DNA of 64,000 nucleotides from Furcasterigmium furcatum (lineage: Eukaryota; Ascomycota; Sordariomycetes; Glomerellales; Plectosphaerellaceae): contig BCIA01000004.1 of assembly GCA_001599815.1 (NCBI GenBank), positions 5,172,082 through 5,236,081 of the forward strand. Direction: 5' to 3'. A program made the position numbers and the translations under genes. Positions 43,350-53,173 of the stretch are shown piece by piece. The notes beneath the pieces are model-generated. The model was not told the DNA's origin. It ran no database searches and saw only the letters and a program-made list of their open reading frames with translations. Positions within the stretch are counted from its first letter, which is position 1, and every line of letters starts with the position of its first letter.

Positions 43350-44507
43350 CTAGTACCAGATACTCCTGGTACGGTGATGGTTGACCGTTTCCGCCCCCTT
43401 GGCCTCGAGATCCTTTATGGTATCGTACAGGAAAAAATCAATCAAAATCGCGTTCACCTTGGCATCGGGGTGCTCTCTGAGAATTTCCCGCCTGATGAGC
43501 TCGACGCACCAAATACTGGCCGCTATCAAGGGTAAATTAGCTGGGGATCAGGCCGGCCGTATCTGATGGCATTGCTCACCTCGGACCTGCAGCTCCAACC
43601 GCGAGCCGCTCTCGATGATCTCTTTGCTCGTGATCTTCGACGCCAGGGGAGGGCTGTAGTAGAGACAACCCATGATGTTCAAGATCTGTGGTACCCGGTA
43701 GTCCGCGAAGATGGTGATCTTGTCGATGTCCCTGAACTCGCCAAAGCTCTCCCCGTCGAAACACGCCCAGATGTCTGCAACAAGAATCTGGGCCCTCTTA
43801 AGAATGCGCACAGGCTTGCGTCGTCCGCCGAATGTGTGCTCGTCGCGGAAGCACGGGAAGTCGTCCGCCAGGATGTTGACGAGTTCTGCTGCCGAGCCGT
43901 CCGCGGAGTCGACGAGGTTGGCCACGCTGCCATCATACTTCTCATCCAGGACCTGCCCGGCCTCGCGGAGACAATCCAGCCGTTCCTTGAGAAGCGGCAT
44001 CTCCTCGTCGGTAGAAGATCTGAAAATGTGGCGGAGCGATTCCAGGTTGCACTCCTCCTCGTTCTGCCAAAATTCGGGGCTCGTGATCGGCACTCCCTCG
44101 TCCAGGGCTCGTTGCAAGGCGGCCACCAGGCTCCAGTAACCCGTCCAGCGCTTTCCACGGTACTCAATCGCAAACCGCTCCTCATCAGGCAGCTCAGACC
44201 AGAAGGAAAAGTTAAGCAGGTCAATGGTGAAGATGAGAGCCAGGGTGGCCTCGTCCTTGGCATCGGGGTGCAGTTCGTGCTGGTTCCAGGACGCCGTCGA
44301 GTAGGATTTCAACTGCATCTGAGCGTAGATGCTCGCAGCAGCGGCCTTGGTGGCGCGCATGTCGATGGCAACGTCGATGGAGTCATCGTAGACTGCCTCG
44401 GCGCTCTCGAGCACGCCTGTATCGGGCTCGGTCTTGATGTTGAGTTTTCCCTGCAAGTGCTGCCGGAGCAACTCCAAAAGTTCGGGGTCTGCCTCGTCGT
44501 CGGACAT
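43350..44507 (-). CDS. QNG1: Queuosine 5'-phosphate N-glycosylase (queuosine salvage)
   Basis: Member of the Q-salvage family (DUF2419, human C9orf64/QNG1), which releases queuine from queuosine 5'-monophosphate so that the base can be reused for tRNA modification. Exons are 44507-43580 and 43522-43350, giving 366 residues. Conserved segments: LIFTIDLLNFSFWSE near residue 95, EYRGKRWTGYWSLVAALQRA, FRSSTDEEMPLLKERLDCLR, FADYRVPQILNIMGCLYYSP, and, spanning the intron, LELQVRGASIWCVELIRREI followed by VNAILIDFFLYDTIKD. The start MSDDEADPELLELL is the first ATG of a frame that is open upstream. Many fungi lack the pathway's tRNA transglycosylase, so its presence elsewhere in the genome would be informative. 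It is convergent with CDM1, with a 260-bp gap. Confidence 0.93.
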
Positions 44508-45518
44508 TTTGGGAAAGCCAGCCGACGCGGAGATGGCGTCTCTGTTTTGTTGCCCGTGTCGTGAGGAGATTTGGCGGTGTGGACGTTGTGATGTGGCCGA
44601 CTGAAGATTTTGATACTGGCATGAAAGAGCCGGCGAGATCCGGCGATTCAGGGGGCGCCGACAAGGACAAGGGAAAGGCGCTGGACGGGCCCATTTCGCA
44701 CTGGCCCAAGATCGCATGGCCGAGTCCGCTGCCCAAAGGAACGGGTCACCCAGGCAGGGAGGAAGATCCAGTGTCACTTGCTTTTATCGAATTTGAGGCT
44801 AAGCTCCCCAAATACCTTTGACCTGATCAATATGGAACCGCTGAGGTGCCACGAGGGACCACACACGGCACACCAATCTCAGGTTTCGATGCGCGGCACG
44901 ATGACATGCGGCCTTAGCAGATGCTTCGCTTGGTTTTGGGGGCTGGAGGGAGCCGTTAGTGATGCAGCGCCCAGGCCCACGGTCACTGCAACCACTACCT
45001 CCCGGGTTCCATGACAGGGGATCCGGAGCCCCAGAGCTGCCCCTTCCCGCGGGCAGGCCACGTTCGAACCGGCACCAGGTGGTGGGGCTGATGCACACTC
45101 TGACCAATGGCGGCCTGAGCGCCAGACGCCGTCCAGCGCCGCAGGGGCCACCAGCTCCATCCCTGTCGGATCTCGCGAGGAAGGCACCCGTCACTGCTTG
45201 ATTCGCCGAATCTTGGACCTTCCTTGCTTTTCATGGACGATCACTTTCCGGCCTTCAACCCGGGCGACGGACGAAACATCCACCACATCACCGACTCTTC
45301 CGTTTTGTAACCCGACCAAACCTGCCTGGCAGCCTGATCAACCTCCGCTCTCTGCTTCCTCGACCAGGCAACCCACTCGACTTCACAACGCTCCCGTCAA
45401 CCAACGCAATTGGCATCTGAAGACACTCTTTACATGCACTGGCGCGACGTCATTCTTCGTCTTCGCGACCTCGGTCTCTAGCCAACATCTTCCCTTTTGT
45501 CGCGCAAATCGCACCACC
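44508..45518. other. Divergent promoter region between QNG1 and UBA2
   Basis: About 1 kb with both start codons pointing outward. Short ORFs lack domains. No repeated motif was noticed. Confidence 0.5.
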
Positions 45519-47800
45519 ATGGATCCGACGGCGCAAACACACGAGCCGGTGTCGAACGAACCAGCTGCCGCGGCGCAGCCGACGACAGGCTCATCTGCTC
45601 CCGCGACAACTGCCGCCGCCCCTACTGCAGCGCTGCCGACGACGCAAGCAGCCGTACGAACAGCCACTCAACAGCGGCCCTTGATCGAGCCTCGGGATCG
45701 CTTCTACCACCAATCTCTGGGCGGCTCGTTGAATTCCAGGGTCAAACAGGTAGGAAACCCAACAAACAGTTCTCCCCGGAGCCCATCTCCAAGCTCGTTC
45801 CCCGCCGCGCCCAGCTGCCACTATTCACATGCTTCACCCGGCAGAAACGTCTCTCGTCCCTAACATGTCGTCGTCCGAGCTAACTTTCGTGGCTCAGTCT
45901 CGTGTATTGATGGTAGGAGCAGGAGGCATCGGCTGCGAGCTCCTCAAGAACATCGTTCTGTCGGGCTTCGGCGAAGTCCAGGTGGTGGACCTCGACACCA
46001 TCGACCTCAGCAACCTCAACAGACAATTCCTCTTCCGACACGAGCACATCAAGAAGTCCAAGGCATTGGTTGCAAAAGAGGCGGCACATGCGTTCAACCC
46101 GAAGGTCAAGATCGTGGCCCACCACGCGAACATCAAGGACGCCCAGTTCAACGTCAAGTGGTTCCGCGGCTTCGACATTGTCTTCAATGCGCTGGACAAC
46201 CTTGAAGCACGACGCCACGTCAACAAGATGTGCTTGGCTGCTGATGTGCCTCTTATCGAGAGCGGCACCACGGGCTTTCAAGGCAACGTCCAGGTCATCA
46301 AGAAGGGCGTCACCGCGTGCTACGACTGTACCGAAAAACCGGTTGCCAAATCGTTCCCGGTATGCACCATCCGCAGCACGCCCAGCCAACCGATCCACTG
46401 CATCGTCTGGGGCAAGAGTTATTTGCTGAGTGAAATCTTCGGCGCGAGCGAAGATGAAGCTGCGTACGATCATTCTGCTGATGCCGACAACGCCGAGGAG
46501 ATTGCCGAGTTGAAGAAGGAGGGCGAGGCACTGAGAAAGATCCGAGAGTCCCTCGGCACAGAATCGTTTCCAGAGTTGCTCTTCGACAAGGTCTTCAACA
46601 GCGACGTCGCGCGATTACTGTCGATGGAGGATATGTGGAAGTCGCGGAGGAAGCCTGAAGCGCTCGAGTACAAGACTCTGGTGGAGCAGTCTGCCGAGGC
46701 TCTTGCGTCCAAGGAGCAAATCCTGCGTGACGACCAGAGGATATGGTCTCTCGAGGAGAACCTTGCCATCTTCAACGACAGCTTGGACCGTCTGAGCAAG
46801 CGCCTGCTCGAGCTGAAGAAGGCCCACCAAAACGCTTCTGGACCAGAGCCCATCATCACCTTCGACAAGGACGACGACGACACTCTGGACTTTGTCACAT
46901 CGGCAGCGAATATCCGCTCTACGGTTTTCGGCATCGACCGCAAGTCCAAATTCGACATCAAGCAGATGGCAGGGAACATCATCCCAGCCATCGCCACTAC
47001 CAACGCGATCGTTGCTGGTCTCTGTGTTCTGCAGGCCTACAAGGTTCTGAAGGGTGAGTATCAGCAGACGAAGGAGGTAAGTTTTGTCTTGTTACATTGT
47101 CTGTCGATGGGGCTAATCAGGTCCAGCTGTTCCTTGCTCCCGGTAACCTCAACCGAACCATGGAGTCCACGCCGTTCCGCCCGCCCAATCCCAACTGTCC
47201 CGTCTGTGGTGTTTACCAGACGAGCGCTTTTGTGGACTTGGAGAAGGCCACCCTGAAGGATCTGGTCGAAGACTTTGTCCGCCTGGAGCTGGGCTACGGC
47301 GAAAAGGAGTTCGCCGTCAGCAATGATGTCGGGCCCCTGTATGACCCGGAGGAGACAGAAAACCTCTCCAAGAAGCTTAGCGAGCTCGGCATCAAGGGCG
47401 ACTCTTTCCTGACGGTCATCGACGAAGATGACGAAGACACGTTTGTCAATGTTGTCATCAACATTGAGGAATCGTACGTTGTCTTCCTGAATTGTGTGTA
47501 TCACCTGGCTAACACTTCCACAGCAGCGATCCTTCGCAAGACAAGCCAGTGAAGGGGCTTGTCGCGGATCAGAAGCCCCAGATCCCTCGCAAGCCGAAGA
47601 AGGAGCAGCCTGCGACCAATGGTGCCGATGGTGTGCAGGCCAATCGGCCACTCGAGACCGAGAACGGAGTGTCCGCTTCTAACAAGCGAGGCCGCAACAA
47701 TAGTGACGGCGGGTCACCGTTGGCGAAGAAGGTGAAGGTCACGGGCGACGGCGACGATGTTATCGTCATCGAGGATGATGCGGTCATCTCCATCGACTGA
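45519..47800 (+). CDS. UBA2: SUMO-activating enzyme E1 catalytic subunit Uba2
   Basis: Catalytic half of the Aos1-Uba2 heterodimer that adenylates SUMO and passes it to Ubc9; nuclear. Exons are 45519-45749, 45898-47076, 47121-47473 and 47524-47800, giving 679 residues. An Ala/Thr/Pro-rich N-terminal extension of about 57 residues precedes the conserved DRFYHQSLGGSLNSRVKQ. The adenylation domain has the nucleotide loop SRVLMVGAGGIGCELLKN and DTIDLSNLNRQFLFRHEHIK. The active-site Cys is about residue 233 in FPVCTIRSTPSQPIHCIVWG. Zinc ligands come from CYDC and, much later, CPVCG. The ubiquitin-fold region (VQLFLAPGNLNRTMESTPFR; LELGYGEKEFAVSNDVGPLY) is followed by a basic tail with a nuclear-localisation-like GSPLAKKVKV and a C-terminal acidic hydrophobic VIVIEDD resembling a SUMO-interacting motif. 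Intron 1 (148 bp) is the longest. Confidence 0.95.
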
Positions 47801-47856
47801 GCGTCGGTCGTCTGCTGTGCGGTATGGCTTTGGCTGTGCCATAGACGGCTGAAACC

Positions 47857-48936
47857 TCACACAGCACTCAAGCCTCCGTCCAGATTCAGGATGCAGTTGT
47901 TTGCATATGGATTTTGGGCCAGGAACGACGCAGCATCGGCGACCTCATCCGGAGTGCCTAGACGGCCCATGGGAATTCGCTTCTCGAGAGCCTCTCTCGA
48001 CATGTCTATCATACAGCTGTAATTTAGCAAAGGGAAGACGAGGAGACGAGGGGATAGTGGGAGGGACTGACTCGCAATCATGTCCGTCTCGATATACCCC
48101 GGCACTATGGCGTTGGTTCTGATGCGGAAGGGGGATAGCTCGACAGCCAGCGCGCTGGTCAGGCCTGGGACCAAGTAGATCTGGTTAGAGGCTTTACTTT
48201 CTCCGCCGATAGGTCGCCACGCGACATGAATGACGATCTTGAGCACACTGAGAACGTACCGAGTAAGCCCGCCTTTGACGCGGCATAGACGCTGGCTCCA
48301 GGAACGCCTTTCTGGCCGAGCAAGCTCGACACGTTGATGATGCATGCTAGGACGTGTTATTTTTGAGCTCGAAAAAGCCAAGTGGCGGCGGAGCCTACCG
48401 TCTCTGTCGGCCCTGCGCCTCTTCATCTGCCGAGCAATGAATCGGGAGGTTAGGATGGCGCCCATGAGATTTGTGTCTAGCATCACGCGTGCCTCATCGA
48501 GGGATGTCTTCTGCAGGAGCTGCCATTGGGCAACACCGGCGGCGTTGACTAGGACGTCAATCTGGCCTGTACGTCCCCAAATTGCCTCCAGCACGGCGTG
48601 CTGCTGATGGTAGGGTTCCTCATCGATACTGGCTCCGGCGGTGCTTGGGGCTGATGAGAGGTCCAGGACACTGTATGCATGCTTCAAGCTCGTTGTAGCG
48701 CTCGCATTGACGTCTCTCGCTTTTGGGGAAGAGTCCACGGGCGACAGCTTTGTATCTGGGAATGGGGAGAGTTCGGAGAGGACTTTCTGAAGCTTCGACT
48801 CGTTGCGGCCGGTCAGTGTGATGAGAGCTCCATCGGCAGCGAAGCGGCGCGCTATGGCAGCACCGATGCCACCAGATGCACCCGTGATGAGACAGTGTCT
48901 GCCTTTGAGGGGTAACAGTGCCCTCGAGACGGACAT
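47857..48936 (-). CDS. Short-chain dehydrogenase/reductase (FabG/CBR4-like)
   Basis: NAD(P)-dependent oxidoreductase of the classical SDR family. Exons are 48936-48399, 48346-48260, 48164-48072 and 48005-47857, giving 288 residues. The cofactor loop is TGASGGIG near residue 18, and ITLTGRNES follows beta2, suggesting NADP preference through the Arg. NAAG is present in VDVLVNAAG-like context (IDVLVNAAGVAQ). Catalytic residues are Ser in IINVSSLLGQKGVPGASV and Tyr-Lys in VYAASKAG, both brought into frame by splicing introns of 52 and 95 bp. PGYIETDM and the C-terminal FLAQNPYANNCILNLDGG are typical of 3-oxoacyl-ACP reductases (FabG, mitochondrial Oar1, human CBR4). A 50-residue insert (about 55-105) between the second and third strands is longer than usual. 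The substrate is uncertain. Its 3' end nearly abuts UBA2 (56 bp). Confidence 0.9.
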   Translation of the reverse strand: MSVSRALLPLKGRHCLITGASGGIGAAIARRFAADGALITLTGRNESKLQKVLSELSPFPDTKLSPVDSSPKARDVNASATTSLKHAYSVLDLSSAPSTAGASIDEEPYHQQHAVLEAIWGRTGQIDVLVNAAGVAQWQLLQKTSLDEARVMLDTNLMGAILTSRFIARQMKRRRADRDGRLRRHLAFSSSKITRPSMHHQRVELARPERRSWSQRLCRVKGGLTRYVLSVLKIVIHVAWRPIGGESKASNQIYLVPGLTSALAVELSPFRIRTNAIVPGYIETDMIASQSLPLSPRLLVFPLLNYSCMIDMSREALEKRIPMGRLGTPDEVADAASFLAQNPYANNCILNLDGGLSAV

Positions 48937-49549
48937 CTTATCCGATAAAGTAGAGTGAATGAACCTTTTTGGTGCCGGTACTGCTGTCCCACGAAATGGT
49001 GACTGATTCAGGACGAAGATGAAAGGTTAAAGTGGATTACCTAAGGCCCTTGGCGCACATGCACTGACTGGAGTCGAAGGTCATGATCATGGATGGAACG
49101 ATCTCGTTTGGGGTCCGACTCCAGTGGACCGAGGGACCCTATTTCTCCTCCGCCGCAGAACCGGCGTCCGCCAATAGCACCCTTGTCATCCGCAATTCAG
49201 GGGCACAATTCGAGGGGCCACGAGCCCGTCCGTCAACCACTGCATCAACTCGTCTTGGTGTCTGTCTGTCTTTCCAGCCCCAGTCGCCCGCCACCTCGTC
49301 CTCGGTCAGACGAACGCCGGTGCCAGCCACCGCCTCGAAACTTTTTTCTCTCTTCGCGAACTGACCTTGCGATCCGTCGTCCGACAACTACCCCGCGGGA
49401 CGAATTACGAACGACTCGATGTCGGGTCCCTCACCCAAGAGCCCAGCCATCGAGAGAAACCCCTGTACCACCGAACCCCGCCAATTCCCGACCTCATCGA
49501 CCGATTGAACAACAGATAACCGAGTCGACATCGGACAGCGTACCCCTCC
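48937..49549. other. Divergent promoter region, SDR and LCB3-type genes
   Basis: Intergenic interval with both flanking genes transcribed outward. An ORF at 49093-49608 is Arg/Pro/Ser-rich and overlaps the start of the phosphatase gene in another frame; it is not called. Confidence 0.5.
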
Positions 49550-51423
49550 ATGACTCCCACGACGAACGGCGCGGCCGAGCGTCGCGAGGCAGAGGCGCTG
49601 CCGAGTAAAAAGCCCGACGACACAATCGATGCTGGGCTCAGAGATTTGGACCATTGTATGTCTGGGCTCCGTGGCGCCAACCTCTACCCCGTAGCTTGCT
49701 ACTGAGCAGACACTGACTGACGGCGCTCGAATGCAGACAAGAAAGCTCTGCCGGCATGGCGATACAATCTGCGACAGCGCATGCTGCCCCTCATCCGATG
49801 GGAGACGCCCTACCTCGCCTGGCTACAAGATAAGGTCCGGACGCCGGCTTTGGACAGCTACTTCGCCATTACCGCAAACCTGGGAACGCATACCTTTTTC
49901 ATGATCGGGCTGCCCATGCTGTTCTGGTTCGGGTACACCTCTTTCGGCAAGGGGTAGGTCTGCTCAGGCACTGCTGGCGTCAAGATCTCTAACAGAGCTT
50001 CATAGACTCGTCCTCATCCTCGCACAGGGTGTCTTCTTCACCGGCTTCGTCAAGGACTTCTGCTCCCTCCCCCGACCACTGTCTCCGCCGCTCCACCGAA
50101 TCACCATGTCAGGTTCCGCGGCGCTCGAGTACGGCTTCCCATCAACGCATAGCGCCAATGCTGTATCAGTAGCGGTGTACAGCATCTTGGTTTTGCGTGC
50201 TCCGGACTGTACTCTGCCTGACACGGCGCGACTCCTCCTCGAGATTCTCTCCTACTTCTACGCCGTATCCATCGTTGCGGGACGTCTATACTGCGGCATG
50301 CACGGCTTTCTGGACGTCGTTGTCGGGTCCCTCATGGGAGCGGCCATCTCTCTGGTCGAGTACTACTACGGCCCTCCCCTCGATGCGTACATGCACGCCA
50401 GCGCATGGTATGCCCCGGTCATCGCAACGCTCGTCGTCATTGTTCTGGTGAAGATCCATCCAGAGCCAGCAGACGACTGTCCCTGTGTGGATGATAGCCT
50501 CGCCTTTGCTGGAGTCGTGATCGGGCTCTGGTTTGCCTCGTGGATGTACGGCCGCTTCCCTATGGACCCGTTCCACGCCAGTGCCCACCAAGTCGTGCCG
50601 CACGACCTTTCCGCCCTGGGCTGGCCTGTTGTTGTAGTTCGGCTCGTCTTTGGCGTCTTCATCGTCTTTGCGTGGCGCGAGGTCAGCAAGCCCACGCTGC
50701 TGTGGTTCCTGCCGCACCTGTTCCGCGCCATGGAGCGCGCCGGCTTCTCTCTGCCTCGTCGCTTCTTCACGCCTGCTTCTGAGTACAAGTCGATCCCTCC
50801 GGGCTCCAAGATGGATACCATGATCCCGTCCGTAAGGGATCTGCCTCGAGTGGTGGAGTCGATCCGTCACCCGACTACTCGCGGACGCTCTGTGTCTATC
50901 GGCCCGCAAAGTGCCGCAGACGCATACGAGACCCTGGCCTACCGTGAGCGCAGGAGAAGGGAGAGCATCGGCAGCAACGGCAGCTTGCGGAGCAAAGGCA
51001 GCCTCCGCGACCTCCATGAGAAGCACAACCACCATGCCGATGCGGACGGAAAGGCCACCGCTTCTGGCGTGCATGGCGGCACAATATCGGAGTACGAGAA
51101 GCAGATGGGCACTGGCCAGGTGCTTGAGAGCCCGACGGAGGAAGCGGCCGGGTTTGACTTTTCCTCTCCCGAGCCGGACGAGGTCGGCGAGAAGGAGATG
51201 TTCACGAAGCTCGTCAGGCAAAGAATCAGGTACGACGTCGAGGTCGTGACGAAGCTGATTGTCTATACCGGTGAGTCCAGGACTTCCATTCCATTCTCGT
51301 GGCGTTTTGTTTGGGTTGAAAGCTGACTTTCCACCAGGCATTGCCTTCCTGGCCGTGGGCGGCATCCCGGTCATCTTCGAGTTCGTCGGCCTCGGCTCGA
51401 ACCACCTCCGCAGCGTTGCATGA
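49550..51423 (+). CDS. LCB3: Long-chain base-1-phosphate phosphatase (Lcb3/Ysr3 type, PAP2)
   Basis: Endoplasmic-reticulum phosphatase of sphingolipid metabolism, dephosphorylating dihydrosphingosine- and phytosphingosine-1-phosphate. Exons are 49550-49655, 49737-49953, 50006-51270 and 51338-51423, giving 557 residues. All three PAP2 motifs are intact: KDFCSLPRP (motif 1), GFPSTHSANA (motif 2, catalytic His) and GRLYCGMHGFLD (motif 3, catalytic His and Asp). Before them is the conserved NLGTHTFFMIGLPMLFWFGY. Several membrane helices follow, including a conserved FHASAHQVVPHDLSALGWPV region. A hydrophilic loop of about 170 residues (about 350-520) is rich in Ser/Arg and charged residues, then one last helix (IAFLAVGGIPVIFEFVGLG). 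Introns are gt-ag of 81, 52 and 67 bp. The start MTPTTNGAAE is the first ATG in frame. Confidence 0.93.
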
Positions 51424-53173
51424 ATGCCCCACCCTTTCTTTGCACTTGGTTCTTCCTTACCTCAGCGACCTGGGCTGTGATGGCCTCAACTTGCCCGCGG
51501 CCCCCTTTTCGACCTGGACCTCCCCTGGGATGATCTTCTCTTGTTTGCTTTCTTGATGGCCGTCTTCTCTTCTCCGGTGCATATGAAGGCTAGATTGCAC
51601 TCTACCCTGTTCTGTCATCTGTTTATCCTGCAGGGCATGGCGTTGGGCGCTGTCATGGCGGACCGGTCGGCATGCGGTGCCAGGTCCAGCACCTCTCCCC
51701 CGGGGAGGGGGCGTGGTTGGATGAACAGTTCTGATAGAGGCTGCGCGAGGCGTGACGACCGAGCCGGAGCATAATGATGATTCTTGGATTTTACAGTGCA
51801 CCCGGATCAAGGAATGAGCGCGTGGTGATGAGTGTCGAGCCCGAGTGAAGTCTTCATAGTCACAGTAGCACGCATGCTGGAGTCAACTCAGCCCTTGCGG
51901 CCCCTGCACACTGTCGGGTGCTGGGCGTGGTCGGCGTGCGGTCTCGCCGGATCCGAGCTCCCGGTGGCACCGGAAGATCCACGCCTGGCAGATGCAAGTC
52001 CACCGCGGCGGCGCCGCGCTGGGTGATCAGATCCATCTAGGAGGGGGACGCAAGATTATCAGATTGAGGGTTCTTGCGCCATTGGACGGGGACGATCTAA
52101 GGTGTCTCGGCGCCCCTTGCATCTGAGATGCCACGAGCGTTCGGTCTCCGCTACTGGTCCAGGGGGCGCGTGTCAAGTCGGACAAGCAGCACGAGAGTCG
52201 TTGATTCTGATATTCAAGCAAACATGGCATTTATAACGTCGGTATGGATCAGTGGTGACCAATATTTGTGACGTTGGCTTCTCCGGTGCACAGAAATAGT
52301 GACTTCGGAGACTATTATTTTCCTATGGGCTGCGACATTCTGGGCAGTACAATGTATTGGATATGAAGGAGTCCCTGTTGCATTTAGGTGCCTCTGTGAA
52401 GCCATCACCATGGCCTTTCCCCCAGGGGCAGATACAAAATCTGGCGGATGAGGAGTCGTGCTCGATACGTCATTAGGCAAAGTGGTTGCAGAATTCGCCG
52501 CCTGAGGCAGAAAGTCACTGTCTATTTCGGTGCTAGCGCCGATCTAGTCAGTTTTCCATCGGAGCAAACAGGCAGGGACGCCACAGGTCTTGCTTCTTTT
52601 GGTCGAGATTCCTCCCACAGGTGACTTCCAGCTTGTGGCCCCTGAATCACCATACAAGTATTCCATAGTATTGCAGCGTCACTCTAGGGTCGATGATTGA
52701 TGGCTTCGACAAGATAAGTCGCCTCAATCAATCAACAAGCCTCCCAGGAACTCGTGCATCAAAAAGGCAAAGTCTGGCTCCTCAACCCTTATCAGTCCGA
52801 GCACCTGTACCTTAGCTTGGTACCCTCAGAGGGCTCATCAGGCCAGTTTCCCCCCGTATCGACCCATCTCACGGGGGCAGGGGTGGATGTCTTTAGTGGG
52901 CCTCAGCCTACCGCTCCTGCCAATCTCCCCGCAGCTGCACTCTGCCCTCCAACAGCCAACGCCCCGGAGCAGACCCGCCAGTCCGCTGGCACCTTCCCTT
53001 GCCAAAATCCTCGAACCTTGCATTTTCGACATCCTCCCTCGCCCTGTTTCCCGGACTTCAACTCGACAACCCGCCGCACGACCAAGCGCAGCAAGCCAGA
53101 ACGCCGAGAACAAAGAGCCGCAAGAGCAGAAAACCCGCCCACTGCATGGTCGGTCGCATGTAGCCACGACATT
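51424..53173. other. 1.75-kb intergenic region upstream of the KDM4-type gene
   Basis: 3' flank of the phosphatase gene and promoter/leader of the demethylase gene. The frame of the demethylase is open back to 52754, but its upstream part has no ATG-anchored conserved sequence. Nothing else is seen. Confidence 0.5.

Noticed and set aside
43566..44564. 332-codon plus-strand ORF opposite QNG1
   Set aside because: Exactly antisense to a clearly identified gene, with Val/Leu/Arg-rich composition and no domain; a mirror frame of GC-rich coding DNA.
47857..48936. Reading the SDR gene as one uninterrupted 359-residue ORF
   Set aside because: The unspliced frame destroys the catalytic Ser and Tyr-Lys motifs, which three gt-ag introns restore.
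50286..51374. 362-codon minus-strand ORF opposite the LCB3-type gene
   Set aside because: Antisense shadow; the sense strand has all three PAP2 motifs and consistent introns.
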